A stretch of 64,000 nucleotides of DNA, taken from Arthrobacter koreensis. Its GTDB lineage: Bacteria; Actinomycetota; Actinomycetes; Actinomycetales; Micrococcaceae. The DNA lies in assembly GCF_009193255.1 (NCBI RefSeq), contig NZ_WACG01000001.1, positions 558,001-622,000 of the forward strand, in the 5' to 3' direction. Shown here piece after piece: positions 9,064 through 15,805 of this stretch. The first letter of the stretch is position 1. Every line of letters begins with the position of its first letter. The translations under genes and the position numbers were made by a program. Below the pieces are notes generated by a model. It ran no database searches. It was not told the origin of the DNA and saw only the letters and a program-made list of their open reading frames with translations.

Positions 9064-10290
9064 CTAGTTGGCGTTGGCGCCGGTGACCCCGTGGGGATCG
9101 ATGACGTACTTCCTGGCGGCACCCGAGTCGAATTCCCGGTATGCCTGCGGTGCATCGTCGAGGCGGATCGCGGTGGCGTTTACGGCCTTCGCAATCTGCA
9201 CTTTGTCATTCAGGATGGCCATCATCAGGTCCCGGTTGTACTTCATCACCGGGCACTGGCCGGTAGTGAAGGACAGCGACTTGGCCCAGCCGGTGCCGAG
9301 GCTGAGCGAGAGCGAACCCACCTTGGCCGCCTCGTCGATGCCACCCGGATCGCCGGTCACGTAAAGGCCCGGGATGCCCAGGGCCCCGCCGGCGGCAGTG
9401 ATGTCCATGAGCGAATTCAGTACGGTGGCGGGTGCTTCCTGCCCGGCTCCGTGTCCGTGTCCGCGCGCCTCGAAACCAACGGCATCCACACCGCAGTCAA
9501 CCTCCGGAACACCCAGGATCTGCTCGATCTGGTCTTTGGGGTCTCCCTTGGAGACGTCCACGGTTTCACAGCCGAAGCTGCGTGCCTGCGCCAACCGGTC
9601 CTCATTGAGGTCACCCACTATGACGACGGCGGCACCGAGCAGCTGGGCGCCCGCGGCGGCGGCAAGCCCCACCGGACCGGCGCCGGCGATGTAGACGGTT
9701 GAGCCGGTGCGCACTCCGGCGGTAACGGCTCCGTGGTACCCGGTGGGGAAGATGTCGGAGAGCATGGTCAGGTCCATGATCTTCTCCATGGCCTGGTCTG
9801 CGTCCGGGAACTTCAGCAGGTTCCAGTCTGCGTACGGAACCAGTGCGTATTCGGCCTGGCCGCCTACCCATCCGCCCATGTCCACGTAGCCGTAGGCGCT
9901 GCCCGGCCGGTCCGGGTTCACGTTCAGGCAGATTCCGGTCTTGCGTTCCTTGCAGTTGCGGCAGCGGCCGCAGGAAATATTGAAGGGGACGGAAACCACG
10001 TCGCCCACCTTGATGAATTCAACATCGGGTCCGGTTTCAACAACCTCTCCGGTAATTTCGTGGCCCAGGATCAGGTTGGGCGGGGCCGTGGTACGCCCGC
10101 GGACCATGTGCTGGTCGGAGCCGCAGATGTTGGTGGTCAGGACTTTTAGGATGGCTGCGTGGGGCAGTTTCCGCCCGACGTTGGCCGGGTTGACGCCCGG
10201 GCCGTCTTTCAGTTCGAAGGTGGGATAGTCGATGTCCTGGACTTCCACGACACCGGGTTCGATATAAGCAACTGCTCGATTACCGCTCAT
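9064..10290 (-). CDS. fdhA: Formaldehyde dehydrogenase, glutathione-independent (zinc-dependent, NAD)
   Basis: 408 residues, the length of the Pseudomonas putida-type enzyme. Medium-chain dehydrogenase: catalytic zinc ligands Cys56 (NICGSDQHM) and His77 (LGHEITGEV), structural zinc cysteines Cys107, 110, 113 and 121, and the nucleotide loop AGAGPVGLAAAA. The long insert GYVDMGGWVGGQAEY and the tightly bound-NAD features separate it from glutathione- or mycothiol-dependent forms. It oxidises formaldehyde to formate or dismutates aldehydes without a thiol cofactor. The ATG at 10290 follows a GAGG ribosome-binding sequence. Single-gene transcript by layout. Confidence 0.9.
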   Translation of the reverse strand: MSGNRAVAYIEPGVVEVQDIDYPTFELKDGPGVNPANVGRKLPHAAILKVLTTNICGSDQHMVRGRTTAPPNLILGHEITGEVVETGPDVEFIKVGDVVSVPFNISCGRCRNCKERKTGICLNVNPDRPGSAYGYVDMGGWVGGQAEYALVPYADWNLLKFPDADQAMEKIMDLTMLSDIFPTGYHGAVTAGVRTGSTVYIAGAGPVGLAAAAGAQLLGAAVVIVGDLNEDRLAQARSFGCETVDVSKGDPKDQIEQILGVPEVDCGVDAVGFEARGHGHGAGQEAPATVLNSLMDITAAGGALGIPGLYVTGDPGGIDEAAKVGSLSLSLGTGWAKSLSFTTGQCPVMKYNRDLMMAILNDKVQIAKAVNATAIRLDDAPQAYREFDSGAARKYVIDPHGVTGANAN

Positions 10291-10468
10291 TGGTATTCCT
10301 CGCCTTGTAACCTTGGTCGACGTTGACTGGGTTCCCCGGCAGGCGGGCAGCCGGTGGCCGCACAGCTCCCCCGGGTTGTCCGAGCCTACAACCGAAAAGT
10401 GCGCGCGGCTAGGGCGAAGATCTTCCCGAAAAACCGCAATCCGTGCACGGTTACGGGCGTTAACGCAC

Positions 10469-10505
10469 AGCAGGGAGCTCCTCCGCTGTGGAGGAGCTCC
10501 CTGCT
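10469..10505 (-). terminator. Strong hairpin downstream of thioredoxin
   Basis: A perfect 15-bp stem (10469-10483 with 10491-10505) and a 7-nt loop, 17 bp past the thioredoxin stop. No T-run follows on the minus strand, so it may act as a weak terminator or a 3'-stabilising hairpin. Confidence 0.6.
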
Positions 10506-10522
10506 AAAGCTTGTGCTGGGGG

Positions 10523-10921
10523 CTAGCTGGCCTGGCCGTCCTGGCCTGCTGCTGCCTGGCCCTGCTCCTGGGCTGCGATCTGCTCGTGGACAGCCTTCAT
10601 GTCCAGGCCCTTGACCGCTTCAACCAGTTCGCTGAACTGGTTGGCGTTGAGCGCGCCGGGCTGGGAAAAGACCAGCACCTTCTCGCGGAACGCCATCAGC
10701 GTGGGGATGGAGGTGATGCCTGCGGCGGCGGCCAGGCCCTGCTCTGCCTCGGTGTCCACCTTCGCGAAGGTGATGTCCTCGTGCTGCTGCGAGACGGCGT
10801 CGTAAACCGGTGCGAACTGCTTGCACGGGCCGCACCAGTCCGCCCAGAAGTCAACGAACACAATGTCGTTTTCCTCAATGGTTTCGGGGAACGTTGCCTC
10901 GGTGATGTCAATAGTTGCCAT
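10523..10921 (-). CDS. Thioredoxin family protein
   Basis: 132 residues from the ATG at 10921 (MATIDITEATF). The active site is canonical WCGPC with Cys30 and Cys33, within VDFWADWCGPCKQFAPVY, and the cis-proline loop is ITSIPTLM. The last ~20 residues are Gln/Ala-rich (EQIAAQEQGQAAAGQDGQ), an extension that trxA of E. coli lacks. It serves as a cytosolic disulfide reductant. It follows the MarR gene by 66 bp on the same strand. Confidence 0.9.
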   Translation of the reverse strand: MATIDITEATFPETIEENDIVFVDFWADWCGPCKQFAPVYDAVSQQHEDITFAKVDTEAEQGLAAAAGITSIPTLMAFREKVLVFSQPGALNANQFSELVEAVKGLDMKAVHEQIAAQEQGQAAAGQDGQAS

Positions 10922-10987
10922 ACCAGCCACGCTATCGCCCCAGCCGCGCCATGTCTGCAATTGTTCGCTCTGCGGTGAAGAACCGGA

Positions 10988-11434
10988 TCAGCTCATGGTG
11001 GAGAATCCCATGTGCGTGACCTTGGCGATCACGGGCAGAGCCTCGCGGAGTTTTTCCCGATCCCCGTCGCCCAGCCGTGCCAGCAGGTCGGAGAGCAGCG
11101 ACTCCCGCCTCTGGGTCTCCACTGTCAGCTTGCGGCGCCCGTCCGGTGTCAGGCTGACCCGCACCCCACGGGAATCCTCCGGGTCCGGGCTGCGGCGCAC
11201 CAGTCCGGCATGCTCCAGGCGGATGATCTGCTCCGTGGCGCTGGGCACCTTGACTCCCAGGTTCCTGGCTATGTCCGAGACGCGCATGCCGTCACCGGCG
11301 ACCATCCGCAGGGTTCCCAGCTGGTTGGAAGTGATCCCGAACTCCGTGTCCATATGGCGCACCAGGAAGACGGCCTCGCGCAGCGCTTCCCGGAAATCCT
11401 CGGCAAGCCGGTCCAGGGCCAGGTCCTCTTTCAT
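10988..11434 (-). CDS. MarR family transcriptional regulator
   Basis: 148 residues from the ATG at 11434 (MKEDLALDRL). The frame remains open for 102 codons upstream, but that stretch crosses the tRNA-Tyr gene and its terminator, so it cannot be coding. The winged-helix pattern is plain: LGTLRMVAGDGMRVSDIARNLG, then VPSATEQIIRLEHAGLVRR, then DSRGVRVSLTPDGRRK. Such dimers usually repress stress or efflux genes and sense small phenolics or oxidants. The bases just upstream (11444-11456) contain CTAG-ACGGC-CTAG, a short palindrome that could be its own operator. Confidence 0.85.
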   Translation of the reverse strand: MKEDLALDRLAEDFREALREAVFLVRHMDTEFGITSNQLGTLRMVAGDGMRVSDIARNLGVKVPSATEQIIRLEHAGLVRRSPDPEDSRGVRVSLTPDGRRKLTVETQRRESLLSDLLARLGDGDREKLREALPVIAKVTHMGFSTMS

Positions 11435-11556
11435 GCTTAGAAACACTAGACGGCCTAGCCACTGAGTTCTCGGGGACGTGCCCATAACGGGAGCTTTTAT
11501 GCCGAGATTTTGCCTGCGGTCCGCTTTTTCTGCCCCGGGACGTGCGGAAACAAAAA

Positions 11557-11590
11557 AATATCCCCGGTCCTTGGACCGGGGATATTCTCT
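11557..11590 (-). terminator. Rho-independent terminator after tRNA-Tyr
   Basis: On the minus strand a ~12-14 bp stem (AATATCCCCGGTCC and its complement, 11557-11586) is followed by a run of T residues. It lies immediately 3' of the tRNA gene, a textbook arrangement. Confidence 0.9.
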
Positions 11591-11596
11591 CTTCGG

Positions 11597-11678
11597 TGGC
11601 AGATGAGGGATTCGAACCCCCGTAGGCATTGCCAGCTGATTTACAGTCAGCCCCCTTTGGCCGCTCGGGTAATCTGCC
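11597..11678 (-). tRNA. tRNA-Tyr (anticodon GTA)
   Basis: The minus strand folds as a class II tRNA: the acceptor stem GGCAGAT pairs with ATCTGCC, the anticodon stem-loop is GCTGACTGTAAATCAGC with anticodon GTA, and the T-arm is GGGGGTTCGAATCCCTC. A long variable arm lies between them, as expected for bacterial tRNA-Tyr. The 3' CCA is not fully encoded (ACC then G). Followed by a strong terminator. Confidence 0.97.
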
Positions 11679-11769
11679 GAAGGCCTTCTTGCGAAGACTT
11701 TGTCCGCGGTAACCGCGGGCAAGACAACTTTACAGAACATTCGGCCAAGAATCGAATCGGGCCTCCGCG

Positions 11770-12219
11770 CTACAGTCCGCGGGCAATCCGGGCGCTGATC
11801 TGGGCGTAGAAATGCTCAGCCTGGGCGGCGGTCACACTGCCCCAGGCGACGGCGTTCGCCAGGTCCTGCCGGACACCGGCAAGGCGTTCGGCGCCCTGCC
11901 GGGCCTCGTCTTCCTGGACCGCCGCAACAGTTACCGCGGCCTCGTCACCGGCAGGAAAAGAGACGGACGCTTCCCGGGGTTCGCTTGCCTGGGCCGCTGC
12001 CGTGCCCACCCCTGTCACGGAGACAGCCGCCAGGACCGAGGAGGCCGCTGCCTGCCGCAGCCGGATTCCAGCCGAGCGGCGCGGCGACGCTGAGGTCACC
12101 TGTGCCGCAGCACCTGGCGGAAGCGGTTTCCCGGGCGGCACGGGTGCCTGTCCCTGTTCGCCAGCCGGCACGGCTGTCCGCGGAGGTTCCTTGGGGTCGG
12201 TGGGGTGCGTCGTGCTCAT
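11770..12219 (-). CDS. Hypothetical exported or membrane-anchored Ala-rich protein
   Basis: 149 residues from the ATG at 12219 ([10 protein letters not shown]), which has GGGG about 4 nt upstream. An N-terminal Pro-rich region of ~45 residues is followed by an Arg-flanked hydrophobic segment ([22 protein letters not shown], near 55-78) that could be a signal anchor. The rest is a soluble helical region rich in Ala, Glu and Gln that ends ARIARGL. No family is recognised. It is divergent from yajQ. Confidence 0.55.
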   Translation of the reverse strand: MSTTHPTDPKEPPRTAVPAGEQGQAPVPPGKPLPPGAAAQVTSASPRRSAGIRLRQAAASSVLAAVSVTGVGTAAAQASEPREASVSFPAGDEAAVTVAAVQEDEARQGAERLAGVRQDLANAVAWGSVTAAQAEHFYAQISARIARGL

Positions 12220-12370
12220 GAACCCCACCATTTCCCAGCCAGATGGGAGGATCGTCCACTGCGGCTGGGTGATTCCTGTGAGCTGCGGCGCTGCCCGCAC
12301 GCCGTGCCCACCTATTAGGCTGGTGCACAGGACATATCCACCTAACCCACGCACACCTAAGGAGCGCACT

Positions 12371-12862
12371 ATGGCCAGCGAGTCATCATTCGACGTCGTC
12401 AGCAAGATCGACAAGCAGGAAGTTGCCAACGCCCTGAACCAGGCCCAGAAGGAAATTGCCCAGCGCTACGACTTCAAGGGCGTCGGTGCCGAGGTTGATT
12501 TCAGCGGCGAGAAGATCCTGATGAAGGCCAATTCGGAAGAGCGCGTCAAGGCCGTCCTGGACGTCTTCCAGTCCAAGCTGGTCAAGCGCGGCATCTCCCT
12601 GAAGTCCCTCGATGACGGCGAGCCCTACGCCTCCGGCAAGGAGTACCGGATCGAAGCCTCCATGAAGGAAGGCATCGCCCAGGACCAGGCCAAGAAGATC
12701 AACAAGATGATCCGCGACGAAGGTCCCAAGGGCGTCAAGTCCCAGATCCAGGGCGATGAGCTGCGTGTCAGTTCCAAGTCCCGCGATGACCTGCAGGCCA
12801 CCATGGCCATGCTCAAGGGCGCGGACCTGGACGTTGACCTGCAGTTCATCAACTTCCGCTAG
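12371..12862 (+). CDS. yajQ: YajQ family cyclic-di-GMP-binding protein
   Basis: 163 residues, full length. It begins [21 protein letters not shown] and contains QRYDFKG and [11 protein letters not shown], both signatures of the YajQ/UPF0234 family; it ends LQFINFR. YajQ proteins bind cyclic-di-GMP or nucleic acid and can act with transcription factors; the role in actinobacteria is not settled. The start follows AAGGAG. The last 19 bases plus one form the left attachment repeat of the integrated element, so insertion leaves the coding sequence intact while separating the gene from its own terminator at 23,090. Confidence 0.93.
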   Translation: MASESSFDVVSKIDKQEVANALNQAQKEIAQRYDFKGVGAEVDFSGEKILMKANSEERVKAVLDVFQSKLVKRGISLKSLDDGEPYASGKEYRIEASMKEGIAQDQAKKINKMIRDEGPKGVKSQIQGDELRVSSKSRDDLQATMAMLKGADLDVDLQFINFR

Positions 12863-12863
12863 G
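12844..12863. repeat. attL: left copy of 20-bp direct repeat
   Basis: GTTCATCAACTTCCGCTAGG, overlapping the end and TAG stop of yajQ. It is identical to 23048-23067. Confidence 0.92.
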
Positions 12864-12893
12864 TAGAGCGCGTATCACCTAGTCAGACGCGGA

Positions 12894-14015
12894 TTATTGG
12901 ACCTCAGTCCGCTCAGAGTCCGCAGGACCGTCAAGGACCGCAGCCATGAGTTCATCGGCTGCGGTCCTTGTTTTGTCTTCCGCGGTCGGCCACAAGTGGG
13001 TGTAGGTGTTCAATGTGATGGACGGCAGTGAATGCCCCAGGGCTCGCTGAACGGTTGCGACATCGCACCCTGAGGCGATCAGAGCAGAGGCATAGAAGTG
13101 CCGGAGGTCATGAAGGGTGAAGTCTTCCATCCCGCATGCTTCGCGGACCTCGCGCCAGTAGTAGCCAGCCATTCCCCTGTTCCAAAGATGTCCACCCGTT
13201 GAAAACAGCCACTGTTCATCGCCATGCACGCCCACGTGCTCAATGTGACGAGCGATCATCTCAGTGAGGCGGGCAGAGACAAAGATGACCCGCTCTGAGC
13301 CATGCTTAGGGGTCACCACTTCCGCCACCTTGCGATTCTCTCCCTGCACCTGCCGGTTGACCGTCAACGTCCGCCGCAGAAAGTCGACATCGCCCACCTG
13401 CAGGCCGGCTGCCTCACCGAGTCGAAGCCCGGCGAAGGCACACACGCCTATATAGGTCTCGAACCATTCGGGCGCAGCTTTCAGTGCTGAGGCCACCTGT
13501 TGCGTCGTCGGTATGGTCATAGCCACTTCGGGGCGGCGCTCTCTAGGCAATTTGATGTTGTCGGACGGGTCCAAGACGATTACTCGATCCGCTACGGCGC
13601 CTTTAAAGGCGGAACGCACCAGGTTGTATCGGACTTTCACGGTTGCCGGCGACAAACCAGACTTGCGAGTTGCTGCAGGCAGCGTCATCGACCTAACCCA
13701 TGCTTGGACATGGGAGGGCTTGATCTTCTTCATTTGCAGATCTGCGAAGGTGACGGATTGCAACGCCTGGGCAGCAGACAGTCTCGTCCCGCGTGACCAG
13801 ATCTGCAGTTCTGCCCACTGTGTAAACCACTGCGCGAACGTGATCGTCCCCGCTTTCGGATCCACATAGGTCCCGGTTACGACCGATGCCGTGACCTCAT
13901 CCAGCCACCGCTGCGCGTCTATCTTCCTGGCGAAGTGACGGGCATGCTCCTTACCTATTTCATCGCGGTAGCGGGCACGCCACCGCCCGTCAGGCCTCTT
14001 CTGGATCGACGCCAT
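12894..14015 (-). CDS. int: Tyrosine recombinase (integrase) of the yajQ element
   Basis: 373 residues. The N-terminus is an Arm-type DNA-binding domain (MASIQKRPDGRWRARYRD), followed by a SAM-like core-binding domain and the catalytic domain. Catalytic residues are all present: Arg198 (AGLRLGE), His302 and Arg305 (LHDLRHFYAS), His328 (LGHS) and Tyr338 (LNTYTHL). It integrates and excises the element through the 20-bp repeats. The stop lies 30 bp from attL, and the start overlaps the stop of the upstream HTH gene by one base. The last ~25 codons also contain a plus-strand terminator-like hairpin. Confidence 0.95.
   Translation of the reverse strand: MASIQKRPDGRWRARYRDEIGKEHARHFARKIDAQRWLDEVTASVVTGTYVDPKAGTITFAQWFTQWAELQIWSRGTRLSAAQALQSVTFADLQMKKIKPSHVQAWVRSMTLPAATRKSGLSPATVKVRYNLVRSAFKGAVADRVIVLDPSDNIKLPRERRPEVAMTIPTTQQVASALKAAPEWFETYIGVCAFAGLRLGEAAGLQVGDVDFLRRTLTVNRQVQGENRKVAEVVTPKHGSERVIFVSARLTEMIARHIEHVGVHGDEQWLFSTGGHLWNRGMAGYYWREVREACGMEDFTLHDLRHFYASALIASGCDVATVQRALGHSLPSITLNTYTHLWPTAEDKTRTAADELMAAVLDGPADSERTEVQ
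12932..12974 (+). terminator. Plus-strand terminator for yajQ inside the integrase gene
   Basis: A perfect 14-bp stem (12932-12945 with 12957-12970), an 11-nt loop, then TTTT. It faces transcription arriving from yajQ across attL. Since the native yajQ terminator now lies beyond attR, the element appears to supply a replacement. Confidence 0.65.
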
Positions 14016-14566
14016 CAGATCGTCAGCTGTCCACGCTCACGCGCCAATTTGATCCAGTGTGACGCCGTCCTAAGAGGAACTTCGAAGGCATCAGAGACGT
14101 ACTGCGCTGGCGGCACCAACTTGATCTTCGCCAACGTATATAGACGGGCCACCCATCGCAGGGTCTCAGGTTGCGGCCCTTTCTCCGCCATCCGAGGGAG
14201 CATCTCGGGATCACTGCCCATTGCGTTGTGCATGGACTGGAACAGCGGGAGCGCCTTCCCCTTCTGTTTCGTAAGGAGAGCTCGGTTGATGCAAAGTTTC
14301 AGCAACATCTGCACCGGAACGCTACGCAACAGGGTCCCGGTGACAGGGAAGTCATCGACTGGCGCCTCGATGGTCAATTCCCGCACCTCATAAGTGAACC
14401 TCTCATCACTCCAGAGGATCACCATACGAACCCTGGATGTCCGCTCAGGATCCCAGTTCAAATGATCATCCTGCGTAACGGTGGCCTCAATCCGTCGGAG
14501 GATAGTCAGCTCATCCCCAATGTTGACGAAGTTTGAGGGGCGAAGTGGGTAGTCGATTTCGATCAC
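14015..14566 (-). CDS. HTH protein translationally linked to the integrase
   Basis: 183 residues from a GTG at 14566. The first ~100 residues have no recognised family and contain many strands. The last ~45 (VARLYTLAKIKLVPPAQYV then FEVPLRTASHWIKLARERGQ) form a helix-turn-helix of the type common in actinobacterial proteins with replication or regulatory roles in integrative elements. Its stop shares a base with the integrase start, so the two are probably co-translated. It may control integrase expression or bind attachment-site arms; this is inference from position. Confidence 0.7.
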   Translation of the reverse strand: MIEIDYPLRPSNFVNIGDELTILRRIEATVTQDDHLNWDPERTSRVRMVILWSDERFTYEVRELTIEAPVDDFPVTGTLLRSVPVQMLLKLCINRALLTKQKGKALPLFQSMHNAMGSDPEMLPRMAEKGPQPETLRWVARLYTLAKIKLVPPAQYVSDAFEVPLRTASHWIKLARERGQLTI

Positions 14567-14583
14567 AGGGCTAGCGTACGACC

Positions 14584-14652
14584 ATTGTCAAGGGTCTGCA
14601 ATTGCGTTGCGTTGACAAGCAACGGCAATGCGTGATTGTCTGTGCTTGTCAA
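14584..14652. promoter_or_regulatory. Operator-like repeats in the divergent int/xis control region
   Basis: TTGACAAGCA at 14612-14621 and its exact inverse TGCTTGTCAA at 14643-14652 form a 10-bp inverted repeat. A third TTGTCAA lies at 14585-14591. They sit between the minus-strand HTH-int transcript and the plus-strand excisionase, where a lysogeny-type switch or Xis binding sites are expected. Confidence 0.6.
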
Positions 14653-14680
14653 GCATACGCAACCCAAGGACAGGAACCCT

Positions 14681-14875
14681 GTGGACACCGTGAAAGCCAT
14701 GAAGTTACTAACTCTCGACGAGGTGGCAGAAATGCTGCGGAAGTCGCCTGCACAGATGCGCTGGATGCGTCACAACGGGACAGGACCGCGATCTGCACGA
14801 CTGGGTGGACGGATCGTCTACAGGGAAGCCGACGTCATCGAATGGGTAAACCAGGCATTCGAGGAGAACAACTAG
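14681..14875 (+). CDS. Excisionase / AlpA-like helix-turn-helix protein
   Basis: 64 residues from a GTG at 14681, chosen because AGGA lies 6-9 nt upstream; an internal ATG at 14699 is the alternative. Sequence LTLDEVAEMLRKSPAQMRWMR, then GPRSARLGGRIVYREADVIEWV, is the MerR-like winged helix of excisionases (HTH_17). In integrative elements this protein steers recombination toward excision or activates the element's genes (AlpA). It is divergent from the integrase transcript and first in the long plus-strand gene block. Confidence 0.85.
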   Translation: MDTVKAMKLLTLDEVAEMLRKSPAQMRWMRHNGTGPRSARLGGRIVYREADVIEWVNQAFEENN

Positions 14876-14944
14876 GCATCTACCCAGCAGCACCAAGTCC
14901 GTTGTCAGACGGCAAGCACCCCAGCTGAGAAAAGGTACATAGCC

Positions 14945-15175
14945 ATGCCCACAGCAGACCTACCAAGCTTCACGACCATCAAGAAATGGATCCTCGAAGC
15001 AGCCAGGGACTCAAACACAAAGATGAGCGTGCGTCACGCGAAGAAACTCGCCGGCGACTATCTCGCCCAGAACGATCCCGACTGCTACAAGCGGATTACT
15101 CACGCTGATCCGGTAGGAGAAGGCGTAGCCAGACGGTGGACAGAGTTTCACCACCACCCAGTGAGGCTCGAATGA
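14945..15175 (+). CDS. Hypothetical protein, 76 residues
   Basis: MPTADLPSFTTIKKWILEAA is the start, with AAAAGG about 10 nt upstream. The product is basic and helical (SVRHAKKLAGDYLAQ) and ends in a His-containing tail. No family is recognised. Its TGA overlaps the ATG of the next tiny ORF by the ATGA pattern. Comparable small ORFs of unknown role lie between excisionase and replication genes in many actinobacterial integrative elements and phages. Confidence 0.55.
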   Translation: MPTADLPSFTTIKKWILEAARDSNTKMSVRHAKKLAGDYLAQNDPDCYKRITHADPVGEGVARRWTEFHHHPVRLE

Positions 15176-15252
15176 ACGCCTCGCAAGCAGCAAAAAGCGG
15201 CCTGGACACTCCCGCCAAGAAGTTCGTCCAGACCGCCAAACAATCCCTCTGA
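15172..15252 (+). CDS. Very small ORF, 26 residues, ATGA-coupled
   Basis: It starts in the stop codon of the preceding gene (ATGA) and encodes a short basic peptide (MNASQAAKSGLDTPAKKFVQ...). It is too short for family assignment. The evidence is the exact overlap and the same pattern in neighbouring genes. Confidence 0.35.
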   Translation: MNASQAAKSGLDTPAKKFVQTAKQSL

Positions 15253-15270
15253 AAGGAACAGATTCAACTA

Positions 15271-15414
15271 ATGGTCACTGTACACAAAACCAGCATCAAC
15301 GACCAGATTGAGGCCTTGCGGCAGCTCGGAGTCCACACGATCCAGGACCTGGCGCGATACGCCGATACACGCGGCATCCGACCTTCCGAACTGCTCGGAG
15401 GCGCAAATGTCTAG
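15271..15414 (+). CDS. Small hypothetical protein, 47 residues
   Basis: It begins MVTVHKTSINDQIEALRQLG, preceded by GAAAGGAA about 13 nt upstream. The sequence (GVHTIQDLARYADTRGIRPSELLGG) looks like a short helical, possibly HTH-like, protein. It overlaps the start of the next gene by eight bases. No family is recognised. Confidence 0.5.
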   Translation: MVTVHKTSINDQIEALRQLGVHTIQDLARYADTRGIRPSELLGGANV

Positions 15415-15655
15415 GGAAGCATCAACTGCCATAGAGACAAGGGTGTCGCCAGTACCGACCCCCTTGGTGTACCACTACCACCGGAACACCGACATCAGGT
15501 TCTCCCAAATCACCGGTGCGAGCATCAAAGCCCTATGCGGAGCCCAAGGCCCGGTAGGAAGCACGCCTCCCGCGGGGAGTCTCACGGGAGCTGGCACGGT
15601 CTGCCCCCTCTGCGCCACCGTCCTCGCCGACATCAGGAGCGGGGGAACGGTATGA
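15407..15655 (+). CDS. Small putative zinc-binding protein, DUF3039-like
   Basis: 82 residues from MSREASTAIE. The centre has HYHRNTD, then a Cys-containing stretch (KALCGAQG) and, after a Gly/Pro-rich loop, a CPLC knuckle followed by ATVLADI. The spacing resembles the small actinobacterial DUF3039 proteins with an ALCG...CPxC pattern, though I cannot confirm the match. It starts inside the preceding ORF and ends in an ATGA overlap with the next. The role is unknown; zinc binding is inferred from the cysteines. Confidence 0.55.
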   Translation: MSREASTAIETRVSPVPTPLVYHYHRNTDIRFSQITGASIKALCGAQGPVGSTPPAGSLTGAGTVCPLCATVLADIRSGGTV

Positions 15656-15804
15656 ACCCGCACGAGGACTACTACAACTCGATCCCGGACATGCGAGCCG
15701 AGATGCACAGGACCATCCGCAGCAGCATCGAATGGATAGACGTCCTGATCCACCGCCAAAGCCCCGGCAGCGCGTACGTACCTATGAGAAGTGGGAGTGC
15801 ATAG
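15652..15804 (+). CDS. Small hypothetical protein, 50 residues
   Basis: MNPHEDYYNSIPDMRAEMHR starts at an ATGA overlap with the upstream stop. It is an acidic/basic mixed helix with no family. It is followed one base later by the ATPase start region, so the chain 14945-17173 is probably one transcript. Confidence 0.5.
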   Translation: MNPHEDYYNSIPDMRAEMHRTIRSSIEWIDVLIHRQSPGSAYVPMRSGSA

Positions 15805-15805
15805 A

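Noticed and set aside
10469-10505. Possible small regulatory RNA hairpin
   Set aside because: A 15-bp stem right after the thioredoxin stop is explained better as its 3' end structure; no promoter of its own is visible.
11435-11740. N-terminal extension of the MarR regulator
   Set aside because: This part crosses the tRNA-Tyr gene and its terminator, so it cannot be translated as protein in a normal cell. The start at 11,434 fits the MarR fold.
12002-12370. N-terminal extension of YajQ
   Set aside because: The frame is open but antisense to another gene; AAGGAG and ATG at 12,371 match the known YajQ length.
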